Assembly (NCBI RefSeq): GCF_001718315.1
Contig: NZ_CP013363.1
Location: 806,001-870,000 of the forward strand
Source of the DNA: Burkholderia diffusa
GTDB taxonomy: Bacteria > Pseudomonadota > Gammaproteobacteria > Burkholderiales > Burkholderiaceae
Length of the DNA stretch: 64,000 nt
Reading direction: 5' to 3'
The notes under the pieces are model-generated. The model had not been told where the DNA came from. It saw nothing but the letters and a program-made list of their open reading frames with translations, and ran no database searches. Both the position numbers and the translations under genes were made by a program. Positions within the stretch are counted from its first letter, which is position 1. Each line of letters begins with the position of its first letter. Below are positions 1 to 8,086 of the stretch, piece after piece.

Positions 1-446
1 CCACCGCTCGCGCGCGCGGTCGTGCCGGCCGCGCGGACGCCGCCGGGCGCGTCGAGCAGCCGGCCGATCTGGTCGATTTTCGCGAGCAGCAGCCGCGCGG
101 TGTCGCCGCCGGCGCCGTCGCCGAGGCGCGGCGTGTCGACCGCGTCGAGCGCGCCCGCGCCCATCGCTTCGAACACGCGCCACGCGTTCGCGCCGATGCA
201 GCTCGTCACGATCAGGATCGCGCATGGGCGGCCGGAACGCATGATCCGCCGCGTCGCCTCGATGCCGTCGAACTTCGGCATGATCAGGTCCATCAGCACG
301 ACGTCGGGCGGTTGCGCGGCGCATAGTTCGACGGCCTGCGCGCCGTCGGTCGCGACCCACAGCACGCGATGCTCGGGCCGGTGCGCGAGCGCGCGGCGCA
401 TCGCCTCGACGGCAAGCGGGAGGTCGTTGACGATGCCGATGTTCAC
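1..446 (-). CDS. wspF: WspF/CheB-type methylesterase, N-terminal part (cut by window edge)
   Basis: The 148 visible residues form a response-regulator receiver domain and the start of the linker to the methylesterase domain. N7/D8 provide the acidic pocket and D53, in the segment LMDLIMPKFDG, is the phosphoacceptor. The segment VFEAMGAGALDAVDTP is characteristic of CheB proteins and especially of WspF. In the Wsp surface-sensing system WspF demethylates the receptor WspA and so resets the pathway that drives the diguanylate cyclase WspR. The GTG start at 446 is chosen because GGAG lies 10 bases upstream and homology begins there (MNIGIVND). The esterase domain lies beyond base 1. A wspE gene would normally precede wspF directly but is not present; the next gene upstream is an unrelated 74-residue ORF. 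A generic CheB is the alternative. Confidence 0.85.
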   Translation of the reverse strand, partial: MNIGIVNDLPLAVEAMRRALAHRPEHRVLWVATDGAQAVELCAAQPPDVVLMDLIMPKFDGIEATRRIMRSGRPCAILIVTSCIGANAWRVFEAMGAGALDAVDTPRLGDGAGGDTARLLLAKIDQIGRLLDAPGGVRAAGTTARASG

Positions 447-862
447 AAGCGGGATACTCCGGTCGGTTCGTAGTGTTGGATATGGGCCGGGTTCATGAAA
501 GGCGGTGCCGGGTCGGCGCCGCCGAACGGCATCGGCGGGCGGGCGGCACGGAATTCTTTTCGATTGGCGACGCCCGAATGCTGTCATGCGGCGCGAGCGG
601 CGGCAATCGAAAAAATTGCGCATTGCATCGTTTCCGACCCTTTCCTCTATGGCCGAGCGGGATTTTTTGCCGCCCCGGGAGGCGGACGGCCGTGCGCAGG
701 ATCATGCTGCAGCGCGGCCACGCGCCGCGGCGCATTCGTTTTCAACGGGAAGGGGCGCCGGCACGGGTTCCCGCGCAGGCACCGGCGAGCCGGCCGCACA
801 GGCCGGCACACCGCGCCCGGTGCGCCCGGTGCGCCCGGTGCGCCCGGTGCGCGTTCAGTCGT
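447..862. other. Gene-free stretch upstream of wspF
   Basis: About 416 bases lie between wspF and the next minus-strand gene. Reading frames exist on both strands, but they are rich in Arg and Pro and lack a ribosome binding site. A short frame ends TTGTGA across the wspF GTG start, but it is only 17 to 29 codons long from its ATGs and has no ribosome binding site. The region probably holds the wspF promoter; I see no convincing promoter boxes. Confidence 0.5.
814..849. repeat. Four tandem copies of a 9-bp unit
   Basis: CGCCCGGTG is repeated four times head to tail without mismatch, followed by a partial fifth unit. It lies just past the stop codon of the minus-strand 74-residue gene, outside any gene I can support. 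Such GC-rich short tandem repeats are prone to copy-number change. Confidence 0.9.
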
Positions 863-1087
863 TCAATGGCTGCGCGCGTACCCCTGGATCAGCGCGCGCA
901 TCATCCCTTCGACCGTTGCGTCGAGCAGGTCGGCTTCCTGCTCCGCTTCCTCGACGAGCGCGGCGTAGGCGGTCGCGAGCGTCACGCGATCGACTTCATG
1001 GCGTTGTTCCATCAGCGTCACCATCCCGTCCTTCGCCAGATGAGCGGAGAACGCGCGGCTGCCGATGGTCTGGAATACGTCAATCAT
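863..1087 (-). CDS. Small hypothetical protein, 74 aa
   Basis: I do not recognise a family. The start (MIDVFQTIGSRAF) is set by GGGAGAG six to eight bases upstream of the ATG at 1087; the frame could extend upstream but the added residues are Arg/Pro/Cys-rich and unlike protein. The product is acidic, helical-looking and has no membrane segment or signal peptide. The C-terminal half (EEAEQEADLLDATVEGMMRA) looks like an amphipathic helix. It stands alone, divergent from the DUF969 operon. A small cytoplasmic protein of unknown function is all the sequence supports. Confidence 0.6.
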   Translation of the reverse strand: MIDVFQTIGSRAFSAHLAKDGMVTLMEQRHEVDRVTLATAYAALVEEAEQEADLLDATVEGMMRALIQGYARSH

Positions 1088-1414
1088 GGCGGCTCTCCCG
1101 AACGTTGCCGATGCCTTCCAGTGTAGTCGGCGCACCGGCGCTCCGCCATGCGCGGCGGGGGCGGGCCGCGCCCGGCAGGCCAGCCGGAATCGCGCGTGCC
1201 GCGCGCGTTGCCGCCGCCCGCCGTGAATCGTTCCGCCGCAACAGCGCGGACACGGCCGGCGCAACATGACGTCGATTTCAACGTTTACCCGAAACTTCAA
1301 ATTGTCGACTTTTTATCGATAAAGTCTCGTGTTAGATTTTGCCGCCTGAACCCGGTCGATACCGGGCGGGCGGCGCGCCTTCACGGCGCCGCGCATCCAT
1401 CACAAGGAGGGGCA

Positions 1415-2104
1415 ATGCTGGTGCTGATTGGGGTGCCGATCGTCGTGATCGGTTTCGCGCTGCGCTTCAACGCGCTGCTGGTGGTCACGATCGCGGGGCT
1501 CGCGACGGGGCTGGCGGGCGGCATGAATCTCGTCGACATCGTCAGCGCATTCGGCAAGGCGTTCACCGACAACCGCTACATGGGCCTGATCTGGCTCACG
1601 CTGCCGGTGATCGCGCTGCTCGAGCGCAACGGGCTCAAGGAGCAGGCGAAGCGGATGATCTCGCGCGTGCACGCGGCGACGGCCGGACGCGTGCTGATGC
1701 TGTATTTCGTGCTGCGTCAGGTGACGGCCGCGCTCGGCCTCACGTCGCTTGGCGGCCACGCGCAGATGGTGCGGCCGCTGATCGCGCCGATGGCGGAAGC
1801 CGCGGCCGTCAGCCGGCTCGGCGACCTGCCCGAATCCGTGCGCCAGCAGATCCGCGCGCACGCATCGGCCGCCGATAACGTCGCCGTGTTCTTCGGCGAG
1901 GACATCTTCATCGCGATCCAGTCGATCCTGCTGATCAAGGGCTTTCTCGAACAGAACGGAATCGCGATCGAGCCGCTGCACCTGTCGGTCTGGGCGATTC
2001 CGACGGCGATCGCCGCGCTGCTGATCCACTGCACGCGGCTCGCGCTGCTCGATCACCGGCTCTCGCGCGGCTTCGGCGCATTCGGGCGGGAGGGCGCGCG
2101 ATGA
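1415..2104 (+). CDS. DUF969 family inner-membrane protein
   Basis: The 229-residue protein matches the DUF969 family: several hydrophobic segments, starting with LVLIGVPIVVIGFALRF, and the conserved stretch RYMGLIWLTLPVIALLERNGL. The ATG at 1415 is preceded by AAGGAGGGGCA, a near-ideal ribosome binding site; an open frame upstream is not protein-like. Its stop overlaps the start of the DUF979 gene by four bases (ATGA), so the two are translationally coupled. DUF969 and DUF979 proteins habitually occur as a pair and are thought to form a two-part transporter, often beside pyrrolidone-carboxylate peptidase, which suggests a small acid such as 5-oxoproline as substrate. That substrate is inference only; no peptidase gene is present here. 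Confidence 0.85.
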   Translation: MLVLIGVPIVVIGFALRFNALLVVTIAGLATGLAGGMNLVDIVSAFGKAFTDNRYMGLIWLTLPVIALLERNGLKEQAKRMISRVHAATAGRVLMLYFVLRQVTAALGLTSLGGHAQMVRPLIAPMAEAAAVSRLGDLPESVRQQIRAHASAADNVAVFFGEDIFIAIQSILLIKGFLEQNGIAIEPLHLSVWAIPTAIAALLIHCTRLALLDHRLSRGFGAFGREGAR

Positions 2105-3051
2105 TCGGCCTCGAACCGCTGTACACGCTCGCCGGCCTGATGTTCGCCGCGTTCGCGTGCTTCAACCTGACGGACCGCACGAACCCGCGCCGCGTCGTCA
2201 ATTTCGCGTTTTGGGCGATCTACGCGCTCACGTTCCTGTTCGGCGCGCTGCTGCCGCACTTCGTGACGGGCTGTCTCGCGATCGCACTCGCATTGATCGC
2301 GGGCTCCGGCAAGCTCGGGCGCGGCAAGTCGGACGAAGCCGGCGACGCGGCGGCCGCGCGACGCGACGCGAAAGCGCTGCGCTTCGGCAACCGGCTGTTC
2401 CTCCCGGCGCTGCTGATACCGCTCGTCACGCTGATCGGCACGTTCGCGCTGAAGCTCGTGCCGTTCGTCGATCCGAAGAGCGTGACGCTGATCTCGCTCG
2501 TGCTCGGCACGCTCGTCGCGTTCGCCGTCGCGCTCGCGATGCTGCGCGATTCGCCGGTGCATGCGCTGAAGGAGGCGCGTCACACGATGGACGCGGTCGG
2601 CTGGGCCGCGATCCTGCCGCAGATGCTTGCGGCGCTTGGCGCGCTGTTCGCGGTCGCCGGCGTCGGCGGCGTGGTGTCGGGGCTCGTCAGGGAGTGGGTG
2701 CCGATCGATTCGCCGTTCGCGGTCGTCGCCGCCTACACGGTCGGCATGGCGCTGTTCACGATGATCATGGGCAACGGCTTCGCCGCATTCCCCGTGATGA
2801 CGGCAGGCATCGGCCTGCCGCTGATCGTCCACCAGTTCCACGGCAACCCGGCGATCATGGGCGCGATCGGGATGCTGAGCGGCTTCTGCGGTACGCTGAT
2901 GACGCCGATGGCCGCGAACTTCAACATCGTGCCGGCCGCGCTGCTCGAACTGAAGGACAAGAACGGCGTGATCAAGGCGCAGTGGCCGACCGCCGTGCTG
3001 CTGCTGGCCGTCAACACGCTGCTGATGTACGCGTTCGTATTCCGCTTCTGA
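2101..3051 (+). CDS. DUF979 family inner-membrane protein
   Basis: This 316-residue polytopic membrane protein belongs to DUF979, the constant partner of DUF969. Hydrophobic segments run through the whole length, and a conserved GNGFAAFPVMTAGIG stretch in the C-terminal half resembles re-entrant or substrate-site segments of ion-transporter-like permeases. It overlaps the DUF969 stop by four bases and is followed ten bases later by the DUF2891 gene, so the three form one operon. The pair probably acts as one permease in the cytoplasmic membrane. The substrate cannot be read from the sequence. Confidence 0.85.
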   Translation: MIGLEPLYTLAGLMFAAFACFNLTDRTNPRRVVNFAFWAIYALTFLFGALLPHFVTGCLAIALALIAGSGKLGRGKSDEAGDAAAARRDAKALRFGNRLFLPALLIPLVTLIGTFALKLVPFVDPKSVTLISLVLGTLVAFAVALAMLRDSPVHALKEARHTMDAVGWAAILPQMLAALGALFAVAGVGGVVSGLVREWVPIDSPFAVVAAYTVGMALFTMIMGNGFAAFPVMTAGIGLPLIVHQFHGNPAIMGAIGMLSGFCGTLMTPMAANFNIVPAALLELKDKNGVIKAQWPTAVLLLAVNTLLMYAFVFRF

Positions 3052-3061
3052 CGAGACGCCC

Positions 3062-4084
3062 ATGACCGATCGACTGACCCCCGAACTCGCATCGAAATTC
3101 GCGTCGCTCGCGCTCGCGCATCTGACCCGCGAATATCCGAACAAGCTCACGCATTCGCTCGAAGGCCCGCACGACGTGCAGGGGCCGCGCGCACTGCACC
3201 CGATCTTCTACGGCAGCTACGACTGGCATTCGTGCGTGCACGGCTACTGGCTCGTGCTGAGCGTGCTCGAACGCTATCCGGCGCTGCCGGAGGCCGAGCG
3301 GATCATCGCCGTCGTCGACGCGCATTTCACCGACGCGAACGTCGCCGGCGAACGCGCGTATCTGGCGCTGCCGCACAACAGCGGTTTCGAGCGGCCTTAC
3401 GGGTGGGCTTGGCTGCTCGCGCTGTCCGCGCAACTGGAGCGGCTCGCGCTGAAGGGCGCGGTGCCGCAGGCCGCCCGCTGGGCGAAGACGATCGCGCCGC
3501 TCGCCGAACTGTTCGTCGCGCGCTTCGAGACCTTCCTGCCGAAGGCCACCTACCCGCTGCGGGTCGGCACGCACTTCAACACCGCGTTTGCGCTCGCGCT
3601 CGCGCTCGACTTCGCGCGCGCGACGCAGCGCGACGGGCTTGCGGCGCTCATCGTCGATACGGCGAAACGCTGGCATCTGAACGACGTCGCGTGCCAGGCG
3701 TGGGAGCCGTCGGGCGACGAATTCCTGTCGCCCGCGCTGATGGAGGCGGAGCTGATGCGGCGCGTGCTGCCGGCCGCCGAATTCGACGGCTGGTTGGCGC
3801 GCTTCCTGCCCGATCTCGCGCGTGGCCAGCCGGCGACGCTGTTCGAGCCGGCGACGGTCAGCGACCGCAGCGACGGCAAGATCGCGCATCTGGACGGGTT
3901 GAATCTGAGCCGTGCATGGTGTCAGCGCTCGCTTGCGGGCGCGCTGCCGGAAGGCGATGCGCGGCGTGCGAAGCTGCTCGATGCGGCCGGCCGGCATCTC
4001 GCGAGCGCGCTCGCACACGTGGCCGGCGATTACATGGGCGAGCACTGGCTCGCGACGTTCGCGCTGCTCGCGCTGGACGCGTAG
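3062..4084 (+). CDS. DUF2891 family protein
   Basis: The 340-residue protein has no signal peptide or membrane segment and matches the DUF2891 family, which is predicted to fold as an alpha/alpha toroid. Conserved aromatic and His-rich stretches are visible, including HPIFYGSYDWHSCVHGYW (about residue 44 on) and GDYMGEHWLATFALLAL at the C-terminus. It follows the DUF979 gene by ten bases, so the operon couples a predicted permease to this putative cytoplasmic enzyme. By analogy with other toroid proteins it could act on a sugar or peptide substrate, but no catalytic role is established. The start ATG at 3062 gives the family's usual length. Confidence 0.85.
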   Translation: MTDRLTPELASKFASLALAHLTREYPNKLTHSLEGPHDVQGPRALHPIFYGSYDWHSCVHGYWLVLSVLERYPALPEAERIIAVVDAHFTDANVAGERAYLALPHNSGFERPYGWAWLLALSAQLERLALKGAVPQAARWAKTIAPLAELFVARFETFLPKATYPLRVGTHFNTAFALALALDFARATQRDGLAALIVDTAKRWHLNDVACQAWEPSGDEFLSPALMEAELMRRVLPAAEFDGWLARFLPDLARGQPATLFEPATVSDRSDGKIAHLDGLNLSRAWCQRSLAGALPEGDARRAKLLDAAGRHLASALAHVAGDYMGEHWLATFALLALDA

Positions 4085-4301
4085 TCGCTGCATCGAAAGA
4101 TCGGCGTTTGGCGGGCGAGATGGCCGGCCGGGTGTCGCGCGATGTGCCGCGCGCGCCCGCCATGCGGCCCGATCGGCTTTGCATCCGGCGCAATACCGCT
4201 TTCCACGGGCCGACCGGCTCGACCCGGCGGCAGAGCCGATACACTGCCGTACCGGTTGCACGGGCCCCGGCAATCAGGCCCCGACGAAGGAGACAGCACA
4301 G

Positions 4302-5366
4302 ATGGACACCCAACGCGCAGCGGTCGTGACGTACCGCGGCAATGCGATCGAGAACACGCACGTCGCCGATGCGGCGGTGGTCGATGCCGGCGGCAGGCTG
4401 CTGTTCCGGCTCGGCGATCCGTTCCGGATGACCCTCGCGCGCTCGGCGGCAAAGCCGGCCCAGGCGCTGTCCGTGATCGAGACGGGTGCGCCCGAGCGTT
4501 TTGGTTTCGACGATGCGGACATCGCGTTGATGTGCGCGTCGCACAGCAGCGAGGAGCGGCACATTGCGCGCACGCGGGCGATGCTGGCGAAGGTCGACGC
4601 GCAGGAGTCGGATTTGCGGTGCGGCGGCCATGCGCCGTTGTCGGACGCGGTGTACCGGTCGTGGATCAAGCGCGACTACACGCCGACCGGCGTGTGCAGC
4701 AACTGCTCCGGCAAGCATGTCGGGATGCTGGCCGGCGCGCGGGCGATCGGCGCCGCGATCGCCGACTACCATCTGCCGGCGCATCCGATGCAGGTGCGTG
4801 TGAAACAGGTGGTCGCCGATGCGTGCGGCCTGCCCGACGACGCGGTCGAGTGGGCGATCGACGGCTGCAACCTGCCGACGCCGGCGTTCCCGCTCGACCG
4901 CCTCGCGCGTCTTTATGCATCGCTGGCCGACGGTGCGGATACGGTCGAAGCCGGCGGCGCGGCGACGACCGATCGCGTGCGCGCGCTGGCGCGCATTCAT
5001 CACGCGATGACGGCTCACCCCGAGCTGGTCGCCGGAGAAGGGCGCTACTGCACGGTGCTGATGGACGCCTTCGAGGGGCAGGTCGTCGGCAAGCTCGGCG
5101 CGGATGCGTGCTACGGGATCGGCGTACGCGCATCGGCGCGCACGCGTGAACTCGGCGCCGACGGCGCGCTCGGCATCTCGGTGAAGATCGAGGATGGCAA
5201 CATCGACGTGTTGTACATGATGGTCAGCGAACTGCTCGAACGGCTGCGGATCGGCACCGACGCGCAGCGCGCGCGGCTCGCCGCGTTCCACCGGCCGCGG
5301 ATGCTGAACACGCAGGGCGTCGAGATCGGACACGCGACCTTCCCGTTCGAGTTGCAACCGGCCTGA
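4302..5366 (+). CDS. L-asparaginase II-type (Rhizobium etli AnsA-like)
   Basis: The 354-residue protein belongs to the Asparaginase_II family (PF06089), structurally unrelated to the E. coli enzymes. It hydrolyses asparagine to aspartate and ammonia in the cytoplasm. Family hallmarks are seen: the RSAAKPAQALSV segment, CASHSSEERH and GVCSNCSGKHVGMLAGA, which holds the Ser-Lys-Cys/His cluster of the active site. AAGGAGACAGCACAG precedes the ATG at 4302. The neighbours make sense of it: a LysR regulator, aspartate ammonia-lyase and an AnsP-like permease follow, so imported asparagine would become aspartate here and fumarate at the next step. No gene name is given because several asparaginase classes share the ans names. 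Confidence 0.92.
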   Translation: MDTQRAAVVTYRGNAIENTHVADAAVVDAGGRLLFRLGDPFRMTLARSAAKPAQALSVIETGAPERFGFDDADIALMCASHSSEERHIARTRAMLAKVDAQESDLRCGGHAPLSDAVYRSWIKRDYTPTGVCSNCSGKHVGMLAGARAIGAAIADYHLPAHPMQVRVKQVVADACGLPDDAVEWAIDGCNLPTPAFPLDRLARLYASLADGADTVEAGGAATTDRVRALARIHHAMTAHPELVAGEGRYCTVLMDAFEGQVVGKLGADACYGIGVRASARTRELGADGALGISVKIEDGNIDVLYMMVSELLERLRIGTDAQRARLAAFHRPRMLNTQGVEIGHATFPFELQPA

Positions 5367-5447
5367 CCCGGGCCATCGCGCCGGTACCGCGTGCCGAAGG
5401 TGCATGCGGCATTAGTGCTGGCTTGCCGGCCGGCGCGACGGCAGCCG

Positions 5448-6422
5448 CTACGCGCTTGCGTCGCGAATCTTCGTCAGCTCGACTTCGGACAGCTCGCCGA
5501 TGTGGGCGAGATGCTCCGCGAGGAAGTCCTTCAGCACGCGCAGCTTCGCCGAGCTGCGCCGGTTCGCCAGGTACGCGATGTAGATGTAGTCGCCGGTGAG
5601 CTTGTTCTGCAGCCGGTAGCGCGGCAGCACGGCTTCGAGCCGGCCGCTCGCGAGCAGGTCGCGCACCAGCCAGATCTCGAATTCGGCGATGCCGAGCCCC
5701 GCGCAGGTCGCGTCCAGCAGCAGTTCCGAATGATCGGTGACGAGGTTGCCGGCCGGCAGCACGCTATGCCGCGCGTCGCCGCGCACGAACTCCCAGCGCG
5801 GATCGCCCTCGGGGTGCACGTAGCGCAGGCAGTTGTGATGCTGCAGATCGTCCGGCGTCACGGGGCGCCCGCAGCGGTCGAGATAGCCGGGCGTCGCGCA
5901 CAGGATGCTGTCGTTGCGCGACAGCCGATGCACGACCAGGTTATCCAGGTAGTTCTCGCCTTCGTGAATGTCGAGGTCGAAGCCGCCGGCGACGAGGTCG
6001 TTGTGATTGTCGGTGAGCCGCACGTCGAGCTGGATCGTCGGGTAGCGCGCGAGAAACGGCGCGATCAGCGGCGCGAGGTGACGGCGGCCGAACGCGACCG
6101 GCGCGGTGAGCTTCAGCGGGCCGCTCGGCTGCGAATTGAGCTCGGCGACGACGCGCAACGTGTCGTCGAGATCGGCGATCAACGTGACCGCGCGTTCCAG
6201 ATAGATGTGGCCCGCCTCGGTCAGCGTCACGCTGTGCGTCGAGCGATGCAACAGCGCGACGCCGAGGGCGTCCTCGATTGCCGTGATCTTGCGCGCGACG
6301 GTCGACGTCGACACGTGCATCTCCTTCGCGACCGCGGAAAAGCTCCCCATTTCGACGACCCGCACGAACGCGCGCATCGCGCCGAGGTGATCGATGCCGG
6401 TGTCTCTCGCCATTGTTTTCAT
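5448..6422 (-). CDS. LysR-family transcriptional regulator, likely of asparagine/aspartate use
   Basis: The 324-residue protein has an N-terminal winged helix-turn-helix (about residues 12-72; FSAVAKEMHVSTSTVARKI) and a substrate-binding domain of the CrgA-like LysR group. It is divergent from aspA, with 154 bases between the starts, and convergent with the asparaginase gene. This arrangement suggests that it controls aspA-ansP and perhaps the asparaginase, with an amino acid as inducer; that is inference from position. A palindrome in the shared promoter (6484-6497) is a candidate binding site. A second in-frame ATG three codons in (6413) is a possible alternative start. Confidence 0.9.
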   Translation of the reverse strand: MKTMARDTGIDHLGAMRAFVRVVEMGSFSAVAKEMHVSTSTVARKITAIEDALGVALLHRSTHSVTLTEAGHIYLERAVTLIADLDDTLRVVAELNSQPSGPLKLTAPVAFGRRHLAPLIAPFLARYPTIQLDVRLTDNHNDLVAGGFDLDIHEGENYLDNLVVHRLSRNDSILCATPGYLDRCGRPVTPDDLQHHNCLRYVHPEGDPRWEFVRGDARHSVLPAGNLVTDHSELLLDATCAGLGIAEFEIWLVRDLLASGRLEAVLPRYRLQNKLTGDYIYIAYLANRRSSAKLRVLKDFLAEHLAHIGELSEVELTKIRDASA

Positions 6423-6483
6423 CCGTCTCTCGCTGTTGCGTCACACGCAAAACCGCTTTCGATAATACAGAAGCGAGGTTCGT

Positions 6484-6497
6484 TATGCAAAGGCATA
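6484..6497. promoter_or_regulatory. Candidate LysR operator between the regulator and aspA
   Basis: TATGC and GCATA face each other across four bases in the gap between divergent LysR and aspA genes, about 80 bases upstream of the aspA ATG. This is the usual location and dyad form of a LysR binding site. No footprint evidence exists. Confidence 0.4.
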
Positions 6498-6576
6498 GAA
6501 TGCGATCCCGTCGCACGGGGAAGCGGTGAATGCAGCCGGTTTCCCGCGGCGGCAGAGACAATCCAGGAGGGGCACC

Positions 6577-7983
6577 ATGACGGAAAACGGCTTCCGCATC
6601 GAGGCGGATCTTTTAGGGAAACGAAGCATTCCGGATTCGGCGTACTACGGCGTCCATACGTTGCGCGCGAAGGAAAACTTCGATATTTCGGGGCGCACGA
6701 TCGCTTCGTTGCCGTACCTTGTCATGGCGCTCGCGGCGGTGAAGGAAGCCGCTGCCGATGCGAACTGCGAGCTCGGGCTGTTGCCGCACGCGTATCGCGA
6801 CGCGATCGCCGCCGCCTGTGTCGAGATCCGCGAAGGCCGGCTGCACGATCAGTTCGTGGTCGACATCATCCAGGGCGGGGCCGGCACGTCGACCAACATG
6901 AACGCCAACGAGGTGATCTGCAATCGCGCGCTCGAAATCATGGGACATGCACGCGGGCAGTACGAATACCTGCATCCCAACGAGCACGTCAATCTCGCGC
7001 AGAGCACGAACGACGTCTATCCGACCGCGATCCGGATCGCAACCTGCTTCGCCGTCGAGCATCTGCTCGACGCGATGGCGCGCCTGCGCGATGCGTTCGC
7101 GGAGCGGGCCGACGCGTTCTCCGATCTGTTGAAACTCGGCCGCACGCAGTTGCAGGACGCCGTGCCGATGACGCTCGGCCAGGAATTCTCGACCTACGCG
7201 GTGATGGTGACGGAAGACATCGCGCGCCTGCAGGAAGCCGGCTTGCTGATGCGCGAGATCAATCTCGGCGCGACCGCGATCGGCACCGGCATCACCGCGC
7301 ATCCGCAATACGCGCAGAAGGCGCTGGCCGCGCTGCGCCGCATCACCGGCCTGGACCTGAGCACCGCGCCGAACCTGATCGAAGCGACGCAGGACTGCGG
7401 CGCGTTCGTGCAGGTCTCCGGCGTGCTGAAGCGGATCGCGGTCAAGCTGTCGAAGATCTGCAACGACCTGCGGCTGCTGTCGAGCGGCCCGCGCGCCGGC
7501 TTCGGCGAGATCAACCTGCCGCCCGTGCAGGCCGGCTCGTCGATCATGCCGGGCAAGGTCAACCCGGTGATTCCGGAAGTCGTGAACCAGGTCGCTTTCG
7601 AAGTATTCGGCAACGACCTCACCGTGACGTTCGCCGCCGAGGCCGGCCAGCTTCAGCTCAACGCGTTCGAGCCGGTGATCGCGAGCGCGCTGTTCCGCAG
7701 CTTCGGCCATCTGACCGCCGCCTGCACGACGCTTGCGGACCGCTGCGTGAGCGGCATCACCGCGAACCCCGAGCGGTTGCGCGAAACGATGGAGCGGTCG
7801 GTCGCGCTCGCGACCGCGCTGAACCCGTACATCGGCTACAAGCGCGCGACCGCCGTGGCCGCCGAGGCGCACGCGAGCGGCAAGTCGATCCGCGAAATCG
7901 TGCTCGATCGCCAGCTGATGACCGCCGCGCAACTGGACGAAGCGCTGCTGCCCGAAGCGCTGATCCGTCCGCGCGCGTACTGA
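6577..7983 (+). CDS. aspA: Aspartate ammonia-lyase (aspartase)
   Basis: This 468-residue cytoplasmic enzyme deaminates L-aspartate to fumarate and ammonia. The fumarase/aspartase superfamily signature GSSIMPGKVNP is at residues 320-330 and carries the catalytic serine loop. Other conserved blocks are GGAGTSTNMNANEVICNRALE and the TNDVYPTA stretch. Length matches E. coli AspA (478). The ATG at 6577 is preceded by AGGAGGGGCACC; an upstream in-frame extension has no ribosome binding site. The ansP-like permease follows after about 100 bases, probably in the same transcript. The signature does not by itself exclude a close homologue acting on another amino acid, but the asparaginase nearby favours aspartase. 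Confidence 0.95.
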   Translation: MTENGFRIEADLLGKRSIPDSAYYGVHTLRAKENFDISGRTIASLPYLVMALAAVKEAAADANCELGLLPHAYRDAIAAACVEIREGRLHDQFVVDIIQGGAGTSTNMNANEVICNRALEIMGHARGQYEYLHPNEHVNLAQSTNDVYPTAIRIATCFAVEHLLDAMARLRDAFAERADAFSDLLKLGRTQLQDAVPMTLGQEFSTYAVMVTEDIARLQEAGLLMREINLGATAIGTGITAHPQYAQKALAALRRITGLDLSTAPNLIEATQDCGAFVQVSGVLKRIAVKLSKICNDLRLLSSGPRAGFGEINLPPVQAGSSIMPGKVNPVIPEVVNQVAFEVFGNDLTVTFAAEAGQLQLNAFEPVIASALFRSFGHLTAACTTLADRCVSGITANPERLRETMERSVALATALNPYIGYKRATAVAAEAHASGKSIREIVLDRQLMTAAQLDEALLPEALIRPRAY

Positions 7984-8086
7984 TTCCGGCCGCGCGACGC
8001 CGGCGCATGCCGCCGGCGGCCCGTGCGCGGCCGTTCCCGCAGCGCCCTGTCGATGGGCGCGACACATCAAGAAACGGAGACACACC

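Noticed and set aside
473-1269. Several overlapping plus-strand frames of 150-250 codons
   Set aside because: They are Arg/Pro-rich, cross the tandem repeat and are antisense to the small minus-strand gene.
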